From: Pseudomonas sp. 21
GTDB lineage: Bacteria > Pseudomonadota > Gammaproteobacteria > Pseudomonadales > Pseudomonadaceae
Assembly (NCBI RefSeq): GCF_000955805.1
Contig: NZ_JYOA01000008.1
Location: 106,187-170,186 of the forward strand
Direction of reading: 5' to 3'
DNA: 64,000 bases
A program made the translations under genes and the position numbers. Below are positions 15,774 to 25,333 of this stretch, piece after piece; the stretch's first letter is position 1, and every line of letters starts with the position of its first letter. The notes below the pieces were generated by a model. The model did not search any database, was not told the DNA's origin, and saw only the letters and a list, made by a program, of their open reading frames with translations.

Positions 15774-18122
15774 CTACTGCGCCAGTACCGTCAGCGACAA
15801 GCGGGCAAATGGCCCCTGTCGGGACAGCGCCGTCACCTGATGCGCGCCGGGCGCGGGCAGGACGATGTTCACCGGCTCGCCACCTTCGCTGCTGGCTTGC
15901 AGGCGGCCGTCGAGCAGCCATTGCACCGGGGCGGAGGTGCCCAGCGCCTGCAGCGTAATTCGCAGCGGGTCCGTGCTGTTGGGCGATTTGCGCAGGGTAC
16001 TGCCATCGGTGATGCCTGCAATGCGGAGAGGGCTGCTGTTGTCCAGCGAGTCCGCTGCGCAGCCTGGTTTGAGCGGTGGCACGGTCGCGGCCTGTTCGTC
16101 GGCACGGCTCAGCCACGGCGTTGCCAGGGCAGGCCAGCGGGCGATCTGCAGGGTGCGCTCCGTTTCGTCCGCGCAGCCGGCGCTGAGGCGTTGCCCGGCG
16201 TCATTGACCCGCACCTTGAGCAGGCCGCTGGCCCAGATGCCCACGCCGCGCTCGGCGAAGGTGGGCGGTACGGACTGGTCGAGCACCCAGGCACTGCGGC
16301 GCTGCCGGCAGAGATCGGCCGCCGTGGCGCTGGCGGCGGTGCCCAGCGGCCAGCAGATGTCCATGGCCTGCACGCTGGCCGGTTGGGTGAAGCGCGGGGT
16401 GCTGCCGGGATTGGGCAGCATGGCGTTGACGGCGAACAGCAGGGGCAGGGCGGTGATGCTGCCGTATTGGCCGGGGGAGGGCGTGCCGTCGGGGCGGCCG
16501 ACCCAGACGCCGACGGTCCAGTTGTCGGTGACGCCGATGGCCCAGGCATCGCGGTAGCCGTAACTGGTGCCGGTCTTCCAGGCCAGGCGGGCACGGGCGG
16601 TGGCACTGTTCTGCAGGGGCATGCCGGGCAGCTCGGCCGGGTTGCTGGCGAGCATGTCGCGCACAATCCAGGCCGCGCCCGGCGACAGCAGTCGGCGCTG
16701 CCGCAGGGGCTGCTCGGGGGTATAGCGCGGCGCGCCGGCCACGCCGCCGTTGGCCAGGGCGCTGTAGACGCCCACCAGTTCCTCCAGCCTGGCCGCCGTG
16801 CCGCCCAGGACCATCGCCAGGTTGGGCTGCGCGCCCGACGGCAGGCGCAACTCCAGGCCGCCGGCTGCCAGTTGCGCGGCAAAGCGTGCGGGACCCAGGC
16901 GGTCCAGCACGTCCACTGCCGGCACATTCAGCGAGCGCTGCAGGGCCTCGGTGACGCTGACCGGTCCGGCGAACGCTTCATCGAAGTTGCCGGGGCGGTA
17001 GCTGCCGAAGTCCTGCGGGGCGTCCACCAGCAGGCTTTGCGAATGCACCAGCCCGTCGTCCAGCGCCATGCCGTAGAGGAACGGTTTCAAGGTCGAACCC
17101 GGCGAGCGCCAGGCCCGTATCATGTCCACATGGCCAAGCCGCCTGGGGTCGGCGAAGGCGGCTGTGCCGACGTAAACCCGTGTTTCCAGGGTGCGGTTGT
17201 CCATGACCAGTACCGCTGCGGAAGTGCGTGCCGGCAGGCGCCCCACGTAGTCGCCCACGCGCTGCTCGACTGCCCGTTGCAGCGAGGCGTCGATGGTGCT
17301 CTGGATACGTTGCGCCCGAGGTTGCCGCTGGTGCAGGCGTTCGGCCAACAGCGCGGCATTCAGGGGCGAACGCAGGGAGCGGGTAACCACCGGTTCTCGC
17401 TTGGCGTCCTGCACCTGGGCGGCGCTCCAGATGCCTTGTGCGGCCATGCGCTCGAGCACCTTGTCGCGGGCCGCGCGGGCCGCCTCGGCGTGACGGTCCG
17501 GGCGCAGCAGGCTCGGCGCCTGGGGCAGCACCGCGAGCAACGCCGCCTCGGCATGGGTCAGCTGGCTGGCGGACTTGCCCAGGTAGGCCCAGGACGCCGC
17601 CTCCACACCCTCGATCGCACCGCCGAAAGGCGCGTGATTGAGGTACAGGCCCAGGATCTCGTCCTTGCTCAGGTGTGCTTCCAGCTGCAGCGCGCGAAAC
17701 AGTTGCAGCAGTTTGCCGGCATAGTCATGGCGAATCGGCGAGATCACCCGCGCGGCCTGCATGGTCAGGGTAGAGCCGCCGGAAATGACCCGGCCATGGC
17801 GCAACGACAACAGCGCGCCGCGCGCCAGGGCGTAGGGGTTGATGCCGGGGTGCTGGTAGAACCAGCGGTCCTCGTAGCCCAGCAGCGCCTGCAGGTAGAG
17901 CGGCGATACCTGCTGCGCGCTGGTTTCGTAACGCCAGACGCCCTGCTCGTCGGCGAAGGCCCGCAACGGCTTGCCGTCACGGGCCAGGACTACGCTGCTA
18001 CCGCCTTCGCCGGCGGGCAGCGGCAGGGGGAAGAGCCGGTCGAGCAGCAGCGCGCCGAGCAGCGCGACGCCCACCGACAACCCGAGAACGCGCGCGTAAC
18101 GGCGCGCCCTGGCTGACTTCAT
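15774..18122 (-). CDS. pbpC: Penicillin-binding protein 1C (peptidoglycan transglycosylase/transpeptidase)
   Basis: A 782-residue bifunctional peptidoglycan synthase anchored by one N-terminal membrane helix (about residues 12-30). The GT51 transglycosylase domain has 'EDRWFYQHPGINP' and 'GGSTLTMQ', the transpeptidase has S343 in 'SPGSTLKPF', an SLN motif in 'QRSLNVPA' and 'WKTGTSYG', and the C-terminus is the PBP1C-specific domain. Its ATG overlaps the stop of the upstream alpha-2-macroglobulin gene (ATGA), the same arrangement as yfhM-pbpC in Escherichia coli. The pair is thought to combine repair of the wall with trapping of invading proteases. Confidence 0.96.
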   Translation of the reverse strand: MKSARARRYARVLGLSVGVALLGALLLDRLFPLPLPAGEGGSSVVLARDGKPLRAFADEQGVWRYETSAQQVSPLYLQALLGYEDRWFYQHPGINPYALARGALLSLRHGRVISGGSTLTMQAARVISPIRHDYAGKLLQLFRALQLEAHLSKDEILGLYLNHAPFGGAIEGVEAASWAYLGKSASQLTHAEAALLAVLPQAPSLLRPDRHAEAARAARDKVLERMAAQGIWSAAQVQDAKREPVVTRSLRSPLNAALLAERLHQRQPRAQRIQSTIDASLQRAVEQRVGDYVGRLPARTSAAVLVMDNRTLETRVYVGTAAFADPRRLGHVDMIRAWRSPGSTLKPFLYGMALDDGLVHSQSLLVDAPQDFGSYRPGNFDEAFAGPVSVTEALQRSLNVPAVDVLDRLGPARFAAQLAAGGLELRLPSGAQPNLAMVLGGTAARLEELVGVYSALANGGVAGAPRYTPEQPLRQRRLLSPGAAWIVRDMLASNPAELPGMPLQNSATARARLAWKTGTSYGYRDAWAIGVTDNWTVGVWVGRPDGTPSPGQYGSITALPLLFAVNAMLPNPGSTPRFTQPASVQAMDICWPLGTAASATAADLCRQRRSAWVLDQSVPPTFAERGVGIWASGLLKVRVNDAGQRLSAGCADETERTLQIARWPALATPWLSRADEQAATVPPLKPGCAADSLDNSSPLRIAGITDGSTLRKSPNSTDPLRITLQALGTSAPVQWLLDGRLQASSEGGEPVNIVLPAPGAHQVTALSRQGPFARLSLTVLAQ

Positions 18123-21100
18123 GGGCTCCCCACCTTGAGGGTCGTCATCGGCGCGGGGCCGATGCCACGGATGGCGGGGCGGTACATGTCTTCGACCTGC
18201 GGCGGGGGGACCGTGTAGGTGCCTGGCGTTACGGCGCGCACCAGGTAGAACAGCTTGGATTCGCGCCAGGCTCGCAGCTTGACGGCGGCGGCATAACGAT
18301 CGTCGCGGAATTCCTGATGGACGATGTCCGCCTCGCGCTCGTGGCGTTGCATCGGGACGCCATCCACCACGACATTGGCCCAGGCCTGTGCCCCGCTGAG
18401 GTTGAGGTTCTCCACCTCCAGGCCGCCCGGCAACAGGTCGGTCACCATGGCGTCCACCACATCCCAGTTCGAATGCACCTTGAGTTGCACGATCAGGCTG
18501 TCGCCTTCCTTCAACTCGCTGCCCTGCCATGGCGTGCCGTCGGTGAGGAAGTAACGGCGCTCTATCTTCATGCCGTAGCCGTCGTCCACCGGCGGTTGCT
18601 CGCTGATGCCCGCCACATCGAAGCTGGCGAATACCGGCGCGTCCGTCGTGGGTTTCAGCTTCACGCCGCTGGCCAGTTCCGCCTGGCTCACCGGGCGGGT
18701 CCAGAAAGCGCTGCCGGCCGGTACCTCCATGCTTTTGCCGCCCACCTCCAGGCTGACGGCCAGCGACGCCGGGTGGTCGTTGAATGTTTGCAGTATGCGA
18801 GCGATGGCGACGCGCTCCTGGGTGCTCATGTAGTACCAGCTCCAGCCGTGGTAATAGCTGTCTGCTTGGGCGCCCAGGACGCGGGAGCTGGCCTGCCTGG
18901 CCCAATCCACCAGCTTCGCATCGTAGTCGGACCTGTTGACGCCGTAGGCATGGGTCAGCGCCACCATGGCCGCCAGGTCACGAAGTTCCGAGCCATAGTC
19001 ACCGACGAAGGCCGGTCGGGCGTCACTCCAGGCGAAGCCCTGCGCAATGGCCTCCTGGCCGCGCTCGCTGTCGCCCATCAGTTTCAGGGCAATGCCCAGG
19101 TGCACCAGGGGCAATGGGCTCACCAAGTCCCTGCGATGGTTGTCGTACAGCGTGCGCATCGCCCCGAGCGAAGCGCGATTGACGCGCGCCAGCACAAAGG
19201 CGGCATAGGCCTGGTAGGCGAAATTCAGATGCGGCCGATAGCCGTATTCGAAGTAGTCGACCTCCCCCGAGATCAGGTTCTCGCTGAGGGTCTCCAGGGC
19301 CCGCTGCAGGGCCGCCTCGGGTACTTCGAAACCGGCATCGCGGGCATCGAGCATGAAGTCCACTACATAGGGCGTCATGTACGGGACTGTGTTCGAGTTT
19401 CCACCCCAGAAGGTAAAGTGGCCGTTGCTCGCCTGGAACGAGGCGATGCGCGCCAGCGCTCGCATGACGGCATCACGTCGGATTGATTCCGAGTAGCCCT
19501 CGATGTTCAGGCTATGGGTGATCTTCCTGTCCATGACCAGCGCCGCGTAGCCACCGCTGGTGGTCTGCTCGATACAGCCATAGGGGTAGTAGCGCAGCCC
19601 CTCGAGGGCCTGGCGGTAGGGCAGCGGCGGCAGCGTGCTCAGGGTCAGCTGGCCGTTCAGGGTGCTGGCGACCAGCCCCTGCGCCGATGAGGTATCGAGC
19701 ACCGCTTCCTGCCCGCCCGACAAGGCCAGGGCTTCGCTCCGGATGGTTTGCGGCCAGGCGCTGCGCACGGCGAATTCGAAATGCCGCTGGACCTTGTAGT
19801 CGTTGATCTCGGCCTGGATGTCCAGCTTGGCGACGTCGATGCCCGGCTGGGCCTTCACCAGCAGGCGCAAGGTCGTGCCGGCGCCGTCTTCCAGCGTCAC
19901 GCTCTGCTCGCCGTCCTGTACCTCGATCAGGCCGCTGCCGCGTACGCTGATCCTGGCGACGCCGCTCTTGCCGGAGAAGTTCTTCACGTCCAGGCTGATC
20001 TGCGCCTGGTCGCCGCCGGTCATGACGCGAGGCATGCTCGGCTCCACCAGCAATGGGGCGCGTACCGTGACGTCGGTGCTCGCATTGCCGTAGCTCTGCT
20101 CGCCATACGCCAGGGCCGATACCCGCAGGCTGCCGTTGAAGTCCGGCACGTCCAGCTTGACCACTGCCTTGCCCTGCTCGTCGAACTGCACCGGCTCGGC
20201 CAGCAGGTCGGCTATCTGCACGCGCGGGTTCAGGCGCGCAGCCCTGGGCAGCGGACGGTTCACCAGGTCACCACCAAAACTCTGGCGCGCGGTATCCCCC
20301 TTCATGGCCTCGATCAGGCGGCCATACAGGTCGTAGGCCTCGGTGGCCAGGGCGCGTTTGCTGAACAGCCAGCTCCATGCGTCCGGTTCCGGGTAACGGG
20401 TGATGTTCAGTACGCCCTGGTCCACCGCGGTCAGCCGGACGAAGGCTTTCTGCCCGGCCAGGCCCTCGGCCTGCACGGTGACCTCCAGCGGCTCTTGGGG
20501 TCTCACCTGGCCGGGCGCGGTCAGCTTCAGGCCGATGCGGCGGTCGTTGCGCTGCAGCGTGACGTGCTCGATACCGATGGCGCGCGCCGGCGTGGTGAGG
20601 TCCTTGGCCATGCCGCCACGAAACACCAGCGCAACCACATGCACATCCTGGCGTTCCCAGTCGGCCGTGACCGGTATGTCGAAGGTGGCGCCGGCCTTCG
20701 CCTGGATCGTCCTGCTGTAGAGCAGGTGATCGGACTCCACCAGCAGCAGGCCCGGCCCTTCCTGCGGCGGGGTAATCGTGACTTTCAGGGTGTCGCCGGC
20801 GCGATAGGAGCTCTTGTCCAGCGCTACCTTGACCTTGTCCGGGAGCGCTTCCTTGCCGGTGTTCGCGTCTTCCCAGCTGTACCCGGCGAAGAACGGGAAG
20901 ACGCTGGTGAGGTTGGTCTGCGGGTCCGTCACCTCCAGGCGGTAGGAGCCCCAGCCCACCGGGAAATTCACTTTCAGCCCCTGCCCGGCCGGGACATCGA
21001 CCACGCGCTCCTCGACCAGCTCCAGGTCGACGTCCTGCCGCGCCTTCCAGTCGTCGTCCCGGTCGCGGTACCAGTAGGAATAGCGATCTTCCTGAAGCAG

Positions 21101-23119
21101 GCGGACTTTCAGCTGACTGCCGGCCACCAGTTCGCCCGCGCTGTTGGCGCGCAGGATTTCGAAGGAAGCCTCCGAGAGCGAGTTCGCGCCCTGCTTGGTG
21201 TCGAACAGCGGGCGCACACCGACCAGCTCGTTGGCCGGCCAGTAGGTGCGGTTGAGTGAGCGGGTGACCGCGCGCCCGCCGGTTTCGTAGACGCTGCCGG
21301 TCAGTGCCAGGCTGTAGGGCCGGTCCGGCTTCACCTCGTCGGGCAGCGGCACCTGCTGTGCCAGTGTGCCGTCGGCGGCCAGCGTCGTGTCGATGGCGAA
21401 CTTGTCGCTGCTGGCGACCTTGGCGAAGGGGTTGCCGAAGTAGGTGTCCGGCAGGCTGGGCAGCGGATGCACTTCAGCCTGGGCTGCGAGCCTGGCGGTA
21501 AAGCGGTTGCCGTCGGCGGGTGAGCCGTACAGGTAGCTGGATTTCACCTTCAGCTCGAGCGTCTCGCCGGGCTTGAGGAAGGGCTGTTCGTTGACGAGTT
21601 CGAGCTTCAGGCGCTCGGGCAGGAACTCTTCCACCTGGAAGTTGAAGACCCCCACGGCCTTGCTGCTGGCCGGGTCCAGCCGCCATTCCAGCTGCCAGCT
21701 GCCGGTGGGCGCGTCATTGGCGATGGCCTGGCTCCACTCGAACTGGTTGAGGTCCCTGGCCTCCAGGCGCATGTCTGCCAGCTTGCGTCCGTCGGGCTGG
21801 ACCAGGCGCGCGAACAGCGGCTGAGCGGGAAGTGCCTTGCCGTCGTAGTCGCGCAGCAGGGCCGAAACGCGCGGCGTCTCTCCGGGGCGGTAGAGGTCGC
21901 GGCCGGACCAGGTGAAGATTTCCACGGGCGCCTGGGGACGTCCGCTGACATCGAAGTTGGAGACATCCAGCGCCGGCCGGCTGAAGGGCAGCACCGAGAT
22001 GTCCTTGCCCTGGCGTGCGATCAGCACATGGTCGTGCTCGACCTTGTGGGTGATCTGCAGGTTGCCGCTCTTGTCGGTCTTGCCGCTGAACAGGGTGGCA
22101 CCGCGCGCATCGTTCAGGCTCACCTGCACGCCGGCCAGCGGCTTGCCGTTCTGCAGGGATGCCACGTGGAGGAAGGCATTGTCCTGGTAGAGGCGTACGT
22201 GCAGGCCCAGGTCGCTGACGTAGAACACACTCGAACCCATGTTGTAGCTGCCCATCTCGGCGTTGCGCAGGACGGCCATGTAAACCCCAGGCTCGGCCAG
22301 TTGCGGCACGTTCTGGATGGGGATGTAGGTCAGGTTGCGAACATCGGTCTCGCTCTTGAGCGTGTAGTAGTTGGCGTAGACCGGGGTGCCCAGATCCTCC
22401 AGGCCGCCCGCCACGGGGCGCCCTTCACAGGTCCGGTAGCTTCTGCCACCCAAGTCGTAGCGGCTGCGCTGGGAGTTGTTGGGATACAGGCAGAACAGGG
22501 TCGACAAGGCGTCTTCGCGAATGCGGTAGTACTCGATGTTGACCCGCTGCACGTTGCTGGAAACCACCGGCAGGCCGCGACTGCCGCGCGCCGGCAGGAC
22601 GCTGCCGGAGGAGGCGAAGGACAGGCTGGCCGGCTGTTCACCCGCCGCAACATTGCTGACCACTTCCTCCCCCAGTTCGCTGCCGTCGGCAGCCTTCAGG
22701 CTCGCGTTGATCGTCACCTGATAGCTGCCCTTGGGCGTGACGTTGGGGTAGAACAGGGTCTTGCCATCGTCACTCAGGACCCAGTAACCGTAGGTGTAGT
22801 GTTTCCCGCGCTTGAGGGAGATCAGCTCCTGGAACTTCTGCACCGGCGCCAGGGGGCGGTTGAATTGCAGGACGATGGCCGCATTGCCATTACGCGGCTC
22901 GCCGGCTGCCCGCTCCAGGTCGAATTTCGGCGGCGCCGTTGCCTTGTCCGCGTTGCCAGTTTCCTGGGCGGCCCCGGCAGCCGCTGGCGCCACTTCCGTC
23001 GCCGCCGCGTACGCTCGTCCCGCCGGTCCTCCGCAGATCCCCAACACACTCACCGCAATCAGCATCACCAGCCCAAAAGCCCGGTCGCGCATGCGACCGT
23101 CAGACGACATATTCGCCAT
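18119..23119 (-). CDS. yfhM: Bacterial alpha-2-macroglobulin (thioester protease trap)
   Basis: A 1,666-residue exported protein with MG domains, bait-region segment and thioester domain. The thioester motif is present as C1182-I-E-Q1185 in 'YGCIEQTTSGG', so this is the protease-trapping class rather than the thioester-less MagD-like class. The signal peptide (hydrophobic residues about 16-35, likely cut after 'GRAYA') has no canonical lipobox; E. coli YfhM is a lipoprotein, so membrane attachment here is doubtful. No good Shine-Dalgarno precedes the ATG at 23119, and ATGs four and ten codons further in are alternatives. It is translationally coupled to pbpC. Confidence 0.95.
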   Translation of the reverse strand: MANMSSDGRMRDRAFGLVMLIAVSVLGICGGPAGRAYAAATEVAPAAAGAAQETGNADKATAPPKFDLERAAGEPRNGNAAIVLQFNRPLAPVQKFQELISLKRGKHYTYGYWVLSDDGKTLFYPNVTPKGSYQVTINASLKAADGSELGEEVVSNVAAGEQPASLSFASSGSVLPARGSRGLPVVSSNVQRVNIEYYRIREDALSTLFCLYPNNSQRSRYDLGGRSYRTCEGRPVAGGLEDLGTPVYANYYTLKSETDVRNLTYIPIQNVPQLAEPGVYMAVLRNAEMGSYNMGSSVFYVSDLGLHVRLYQDNAFLHVASLQNGKPLAGVQVSLNDARGATLFSGKTDKSGNLQITHKVEHDHVLIARQGKDISVLPFSRPALDVSNFDVSGRPQAPVEIFTWSGRDLYRPGETPRVSALLRDYDGKALPAQPLFARLVQPDGRKLADMRLEARDLNQFEWSQAIANDAPTGSWQLEWRLDPASSKAVGVFNFQVEEFLPERLKLELVNEQPFLKPGETLELKVKSSYLYGSPADGNRFTARLAAQAEVHPLPSLPDTYFGNPFAKVASSDKFAIDTTLAADGTLAQQVPLPDEVKPDRPYSLALTGSVYETGGRAVTRSLNRTYWPANELVGVRPLFDTKQGANSLSEASFEILRANSAGELVAGSQLKVRLLQEDRYSYWYRDRDDDWKARQDVDLELVEERVVDVPAGQGLKVNFPVGWGSYRLEVTDPQTNLTSVFPFFAGYSWEDANTGKEALPDKVKVALDKSSYRAGDTLKVTITPPQEGPGLLLVESDHLLYSRTIQAKAGATFDIPVTADWERQDVHVVALVFRGGMAKDLTTPARAIGIEHVTLQRNDRRIGLKLTAPGQVRPQEPLEVTVQAEGLAGQKAFVRLTAVDQGVLNITRYPEPDAWSWLFSKRALATEAYDLYGRLIEAMKGDTARQSFGGDLVNRPLPRAARLNPRVQIADLLAEPVQFDEQGKAVVKLDVPDFNGSLRVSALAYGEQSYGNASTDVTVRAPLLVEPSMPRVMTGGDQAQISLDVKNFSGKSGVARISVRGSGLIEVQDGEQSVTLEDGAGTTLRLLVKAQPGIDVAKLDIQAEINDYKVQRHFEFAVRSAWPQTIRSEALALSGGQEAVLDTSSAQGLVASTLNGQLTLSTLPPLPYRQALEGLRYYPYGCIEQTTSGGYAALVMDRKITHSLNIEGYSESIRRDAVMRALARIASFQASNGHFTFWGGNSNTVPYMTPYVVDFMLDARDAGFEVPEAALQRALETLSENLISGEVDYFEYGYRPHLNFAYQAYAAFVLARVNRASLGAMRTLYDNHRRDLVSPLPLVHLGIALKLMGDSERGQEAIAQGFAWSDARPAFVGDYGSELRDLAAMVALTHAYGVNRSDYDAKLVDWARQASSRVLGAQADSYYHGWSWYYMSTQERVAIARILQTFNDHPASLAVSLEVGGKSMEVPAGSAFWTRPVSQAELASGVKLKPTTDAPVFASFDVAGISEQPPVDDGYGMKIERRYFLTDGTPWQGSELKEGDSLIVQLKVHSNWDVVDAMVTDLLPGGLEVENLNLSGAQAWANVVVDGVPMQRHEREADIVHQEFRDDRYAAAVKLRAWRESKLFYLVRAVTPGTYTVPPPQVEDMYRPAIRGIGPAPMTTLKVGSP

Positions 23120-23624
23120 GGTTTTAGTCCATTAAATAGGCAGCAGTCTTCGCCCGGCGCGCGGGGCGTCGGGTGAAACGGGAAAGGGAGAATGGGCACA
23201 GCTACAGCGGGATGCGGCGATCAGCGTGTACAGCAGGGGGCTGGTCATCCATCCGTGGATCACACACTGCATAAGGGCACTCCATCGAAGACGATCGGAG
23301 CATTCCAGCGCCCGTCAATGGGCCAATGCCTGCACATTCTTGCATGACGCCCAACGGCCAGACAGATGGGCGAACAATGAATTTATGTAATCAGCCGCCG
23401 GCTTTGGAGAGATTTTGGCAACGGTGTTCGATGCTGTTCATCGGGTGCCAGGGTAATGCCGGCCGGCGGGAGCTTTCTTCGCTCAGCTTCTGCCACCGAC
23501 TGTGGATTCAACCGCTCGACGCAACAGCCGGGTGATGACGAGAAGGGCGAAGAGCGCCGCGTGCAACCCTGGGTGATAGACTCGCCTCCTTCAGTCTCGC
23601 CTTGCCCAGCACAGGAGTTTCCCC
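23120..23624. other. Intergenic region, no supported gene
   Basis: 505 bases between the divergent alpha-2-macroglobulin and LysE genes. Base composition is lower in G+C around 23340-23430, as expected for promoters of both genes. I see no ORF with a ribosome site, no hairpin terminator and no recognisable RNA. Confidence 0.5.
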
Positions 23625-24242
23625 ATGTTCGGAGTGACCGATTACGGCGCCTTCCTGATTGCCTTCGTGGTGCTTCTGGCTATTCCCGGTCCGGGCAATT
23701 TCGCGTTGATCACTGCGACCGGCAAGGGCGGTGTAAAGGCCGGGCTGGCGGCTACCTGCGGGGTGATCCTCGGCGATCAGGTATTGCTGTGGATGGCGGT
23801 GGCGGGCGTGGCGACGCTGCTCGCCACCTACCCGGCGGCCTTCCACGCGGTGCAGTGGCTGGGCGCAGGCTACCTGGCCTGGCTGGGGCTGCGCATGCTG
23901 GTGAGCAAGCCCGGCGAGGCGCCGCGGCAAAGCCGCATGGACACCGGCCACTACCTGCGCCAGACCATGCTGATCACCTTGCTCAACCCCAAGGCCATCG
24001 TGTTCTACATGGCCTTCCTGCCACTGTTCGTCGATCCGGTGAAGCACCAGGGGCTGGTGACCTTCGCCTTCATGGCGGCGACCGTGGCAGTGGTCACCTT
24101 CCTCTATGGGCTGGTAGCCGTACTGCTGACCCACAAGCTGGCCGAGCGCATGCGCGCCAACCCGCGCGTTGCCAATCTGCTGGAGCGCCTGGCCGGAGCC
24201 TGCCTGCTCGGTTTCGGCATCAAGCTGGCGGCGATGCGCTAG
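23625..24242 (+). CDS. LysE/RhtB-family amino-acid exporter
   Basis: A 205-residue membrane protein, the standard length of the RhtB/LysE family, with about six hydrophobic segments and the signature 'AIPGPGN' near the first helix and 'LLNPKAIVFYMAFLP' in the middle. These inner-membrane proteins export amino acids such as threonine, homoserine or lysine, or their derivatives. CAGGAG precedes the ATG. A strong terminator follows, so it is monocistronic. Substrate cannot be deduced. Confidence 0.93.
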   Translation: MFGVTDYGAFLIAFVVLLAIPGPGNFALITATGKGGVKAGLAATCGVILGDQVLLWMAVAGVATLLATYPAAFHAVQWLGAGYLAWLGLRMLVSKPGEAPRQSRMDTGHYLRQTMLITLLNPKAIVFYMAFLPLFVDPVKHQGLVTFAFMAATVAVVTFLYGLVAVLLTHKLAERMRANPRVANLLERLAGACLLGFGIKLAAMR

Positions 24243-24271
24243 GGCGCTGCGCGGCAATCGCCTGTTCCAGG

Positions 24272-24301
24272 GGCCGGCTCGAAAGACCGGCCTTTTGTTT
24301 T
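24272..24301 (+). terminator. Rho-independent terminator after lysE-like gene
   Basis: GGCCGG (24272-24277) pairs with CCGGCC (24287-24292) across CTCGAAAGA, followed by TTTTGTTTT. Confidence 0.8.
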
Positions 24302-24375
24302 ATGCCCCCTGCGTTGTCACGGTGGCGAGCGACCTGCTTTGATACGCTCATCCTCCCTGATTCCAATGGCGGCGA

Positions 24376-25329
24376 ATGGAAACCATGCTCAACGAATCCC
24401 CGGAACCCCAATCGGTCGACAGCCCGGTCACCCGCAGTGCGGTCTTCCTTGTCGCTACCCTGACGCCGGGCAAGGACTGGAGCCCGGTGCGCACGCTCTG
24501 CGAGGACGTCGCCGCGCTGGTGCGCTCGGTCGGCAAGCGTGTGCCGACGGGCAAGCTGTCCTGCGTGGTGGGCTTTGGTTCGGCAGCATGGGATGTGCTG
24601 TTCGGCGCTCCACGCCCGGCGTCCCTGCACACGTTCCGCGAGATCGGCAGCGGCGAGCGGATCGCGGTTTCCACGCCGGGCGACCTGCTGCTGCACATCC
24701 GCGCCGAGCAGATGGACCTGTGCTTCGAACTGGCAGCGCAACTCGTGGCGCGCCTGGGCGATGCGGTCGCGGTGGTCGATGAGGTGCAGGGTTTCCGCTA
24801 CTTCGACATGCGCAGCATCATTGGCTTCGTCGATGGCACCGAGAACCCGGAAGGCCGCGAGGTCCCGCACTTTACCCTGATCGGCGACGAGGATGCGGAC
24901 TTCGCCGGCGGCAGTTATGTGCTGGTGCAGAAGTACCTGCATGACATGACCGGCTGGAACCAGCTCTCCACCGAAGCCCAGGAGCGCATCATCGGGCGCA
25001 CCAAGCTGGCCGACATCGAACTGGGCGACGATGTGAAGCCCAGCTGCTCGCACAGTTCGCTGACCACCCTGGAGAAGGACGGCCAGGAAGTGAAGATCCT
25101 GCGTGACAACATGCCGTTCGGCCGGCCCGGCGCGGGGGAGTTCGGCACCTACTTCATTGGTTACGCGCGCTCGCCGGCGCCCATGGAGGAAATGCTGGAG
25201 AACATGTTCGTCGGCCGCCCGGCCGGCAACTACGACCGCCTGCTGGACTACAGCAAGGCAGTGACCGGCAGCCTGTTCTTCGTGCCCTCGGCCGGGCTGC
25301 TCGAGTCGTTGGCCGACAAGCAGCCCTGA
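24376..25329 (+). CDS. DyP-type haem peroxidase
   Basis: A 317-residue cytoplasmic-type dye-decolourising peroxidase. The family signature GFVDGTENP is at residues 150-158 with catalytic D153, the proximal haem ligand is probably H226 in 'SCSHSSL', and the distal Arg is R243 in 'ILRDNMPFG'. Length and lack of a signal peptide place it with YfeX-like class P/B enzymes. These oxidise dyes, Mn(II) or porphyrinogens; the in vivo role is uncertain. No encapsulin gene is adjacent and no encapsulin-targeting peptide is obvious at the C-terminus. The ATG at 24385 is an alternative start three codons in. Confidence 0.93.
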   Translation: METMLNESPEPQSVDSPVTRSAVFLVATLTPGKDWSPVRTLCEDVAALVRSVGKRVPTGKLSCVVGFGSAAWDVLFGAPRPASLHTFREIGSGERIAVSTPGDLLLHIRAEQMDLCFELAAQLVARLGDAVAVVDEVQGFRYFDMRSIIGFVDGTENPEGREVPHFTLIGDEDADFAGGSYVLVQKYLHDMTGWNQLSTEAQERIIGRTKLADIELGDDVKPSCSHSSLTTLEKDGQEVKILRDNMPFGRPGAGEFGTYFIGYARSPAPMEEMLENMFVGRPAGNYDRLLDYSKAVTGSLFFVPSAGLLESLADKQP

Positions 25330-25333
25330 GTGC

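Noticed and set aside
15759..18116. A 785-codon open frame on the plus strand opposite pbpC
   Set aside because: It is a shadow of the high-G+C pbpC gene: no family features, composition rich in Gly/Arg/Gln, and pbpC on the minus strand has all its motifs intact.
18119..23119. Lipoprotein signal in the alpha-2-macroglobulin
   Set aside because: The Cys in 'VLGIC' lacks a small residue at -1, so the lipobox is not canonical; a normal Sec cleavage site follows.
23326..23535. A 69-codon plus-strand open frame in the gap before the LysE-type gene
   Set aside because: No ribosome site, composition unlike neighbours and no hydrophobic or domain pattern.
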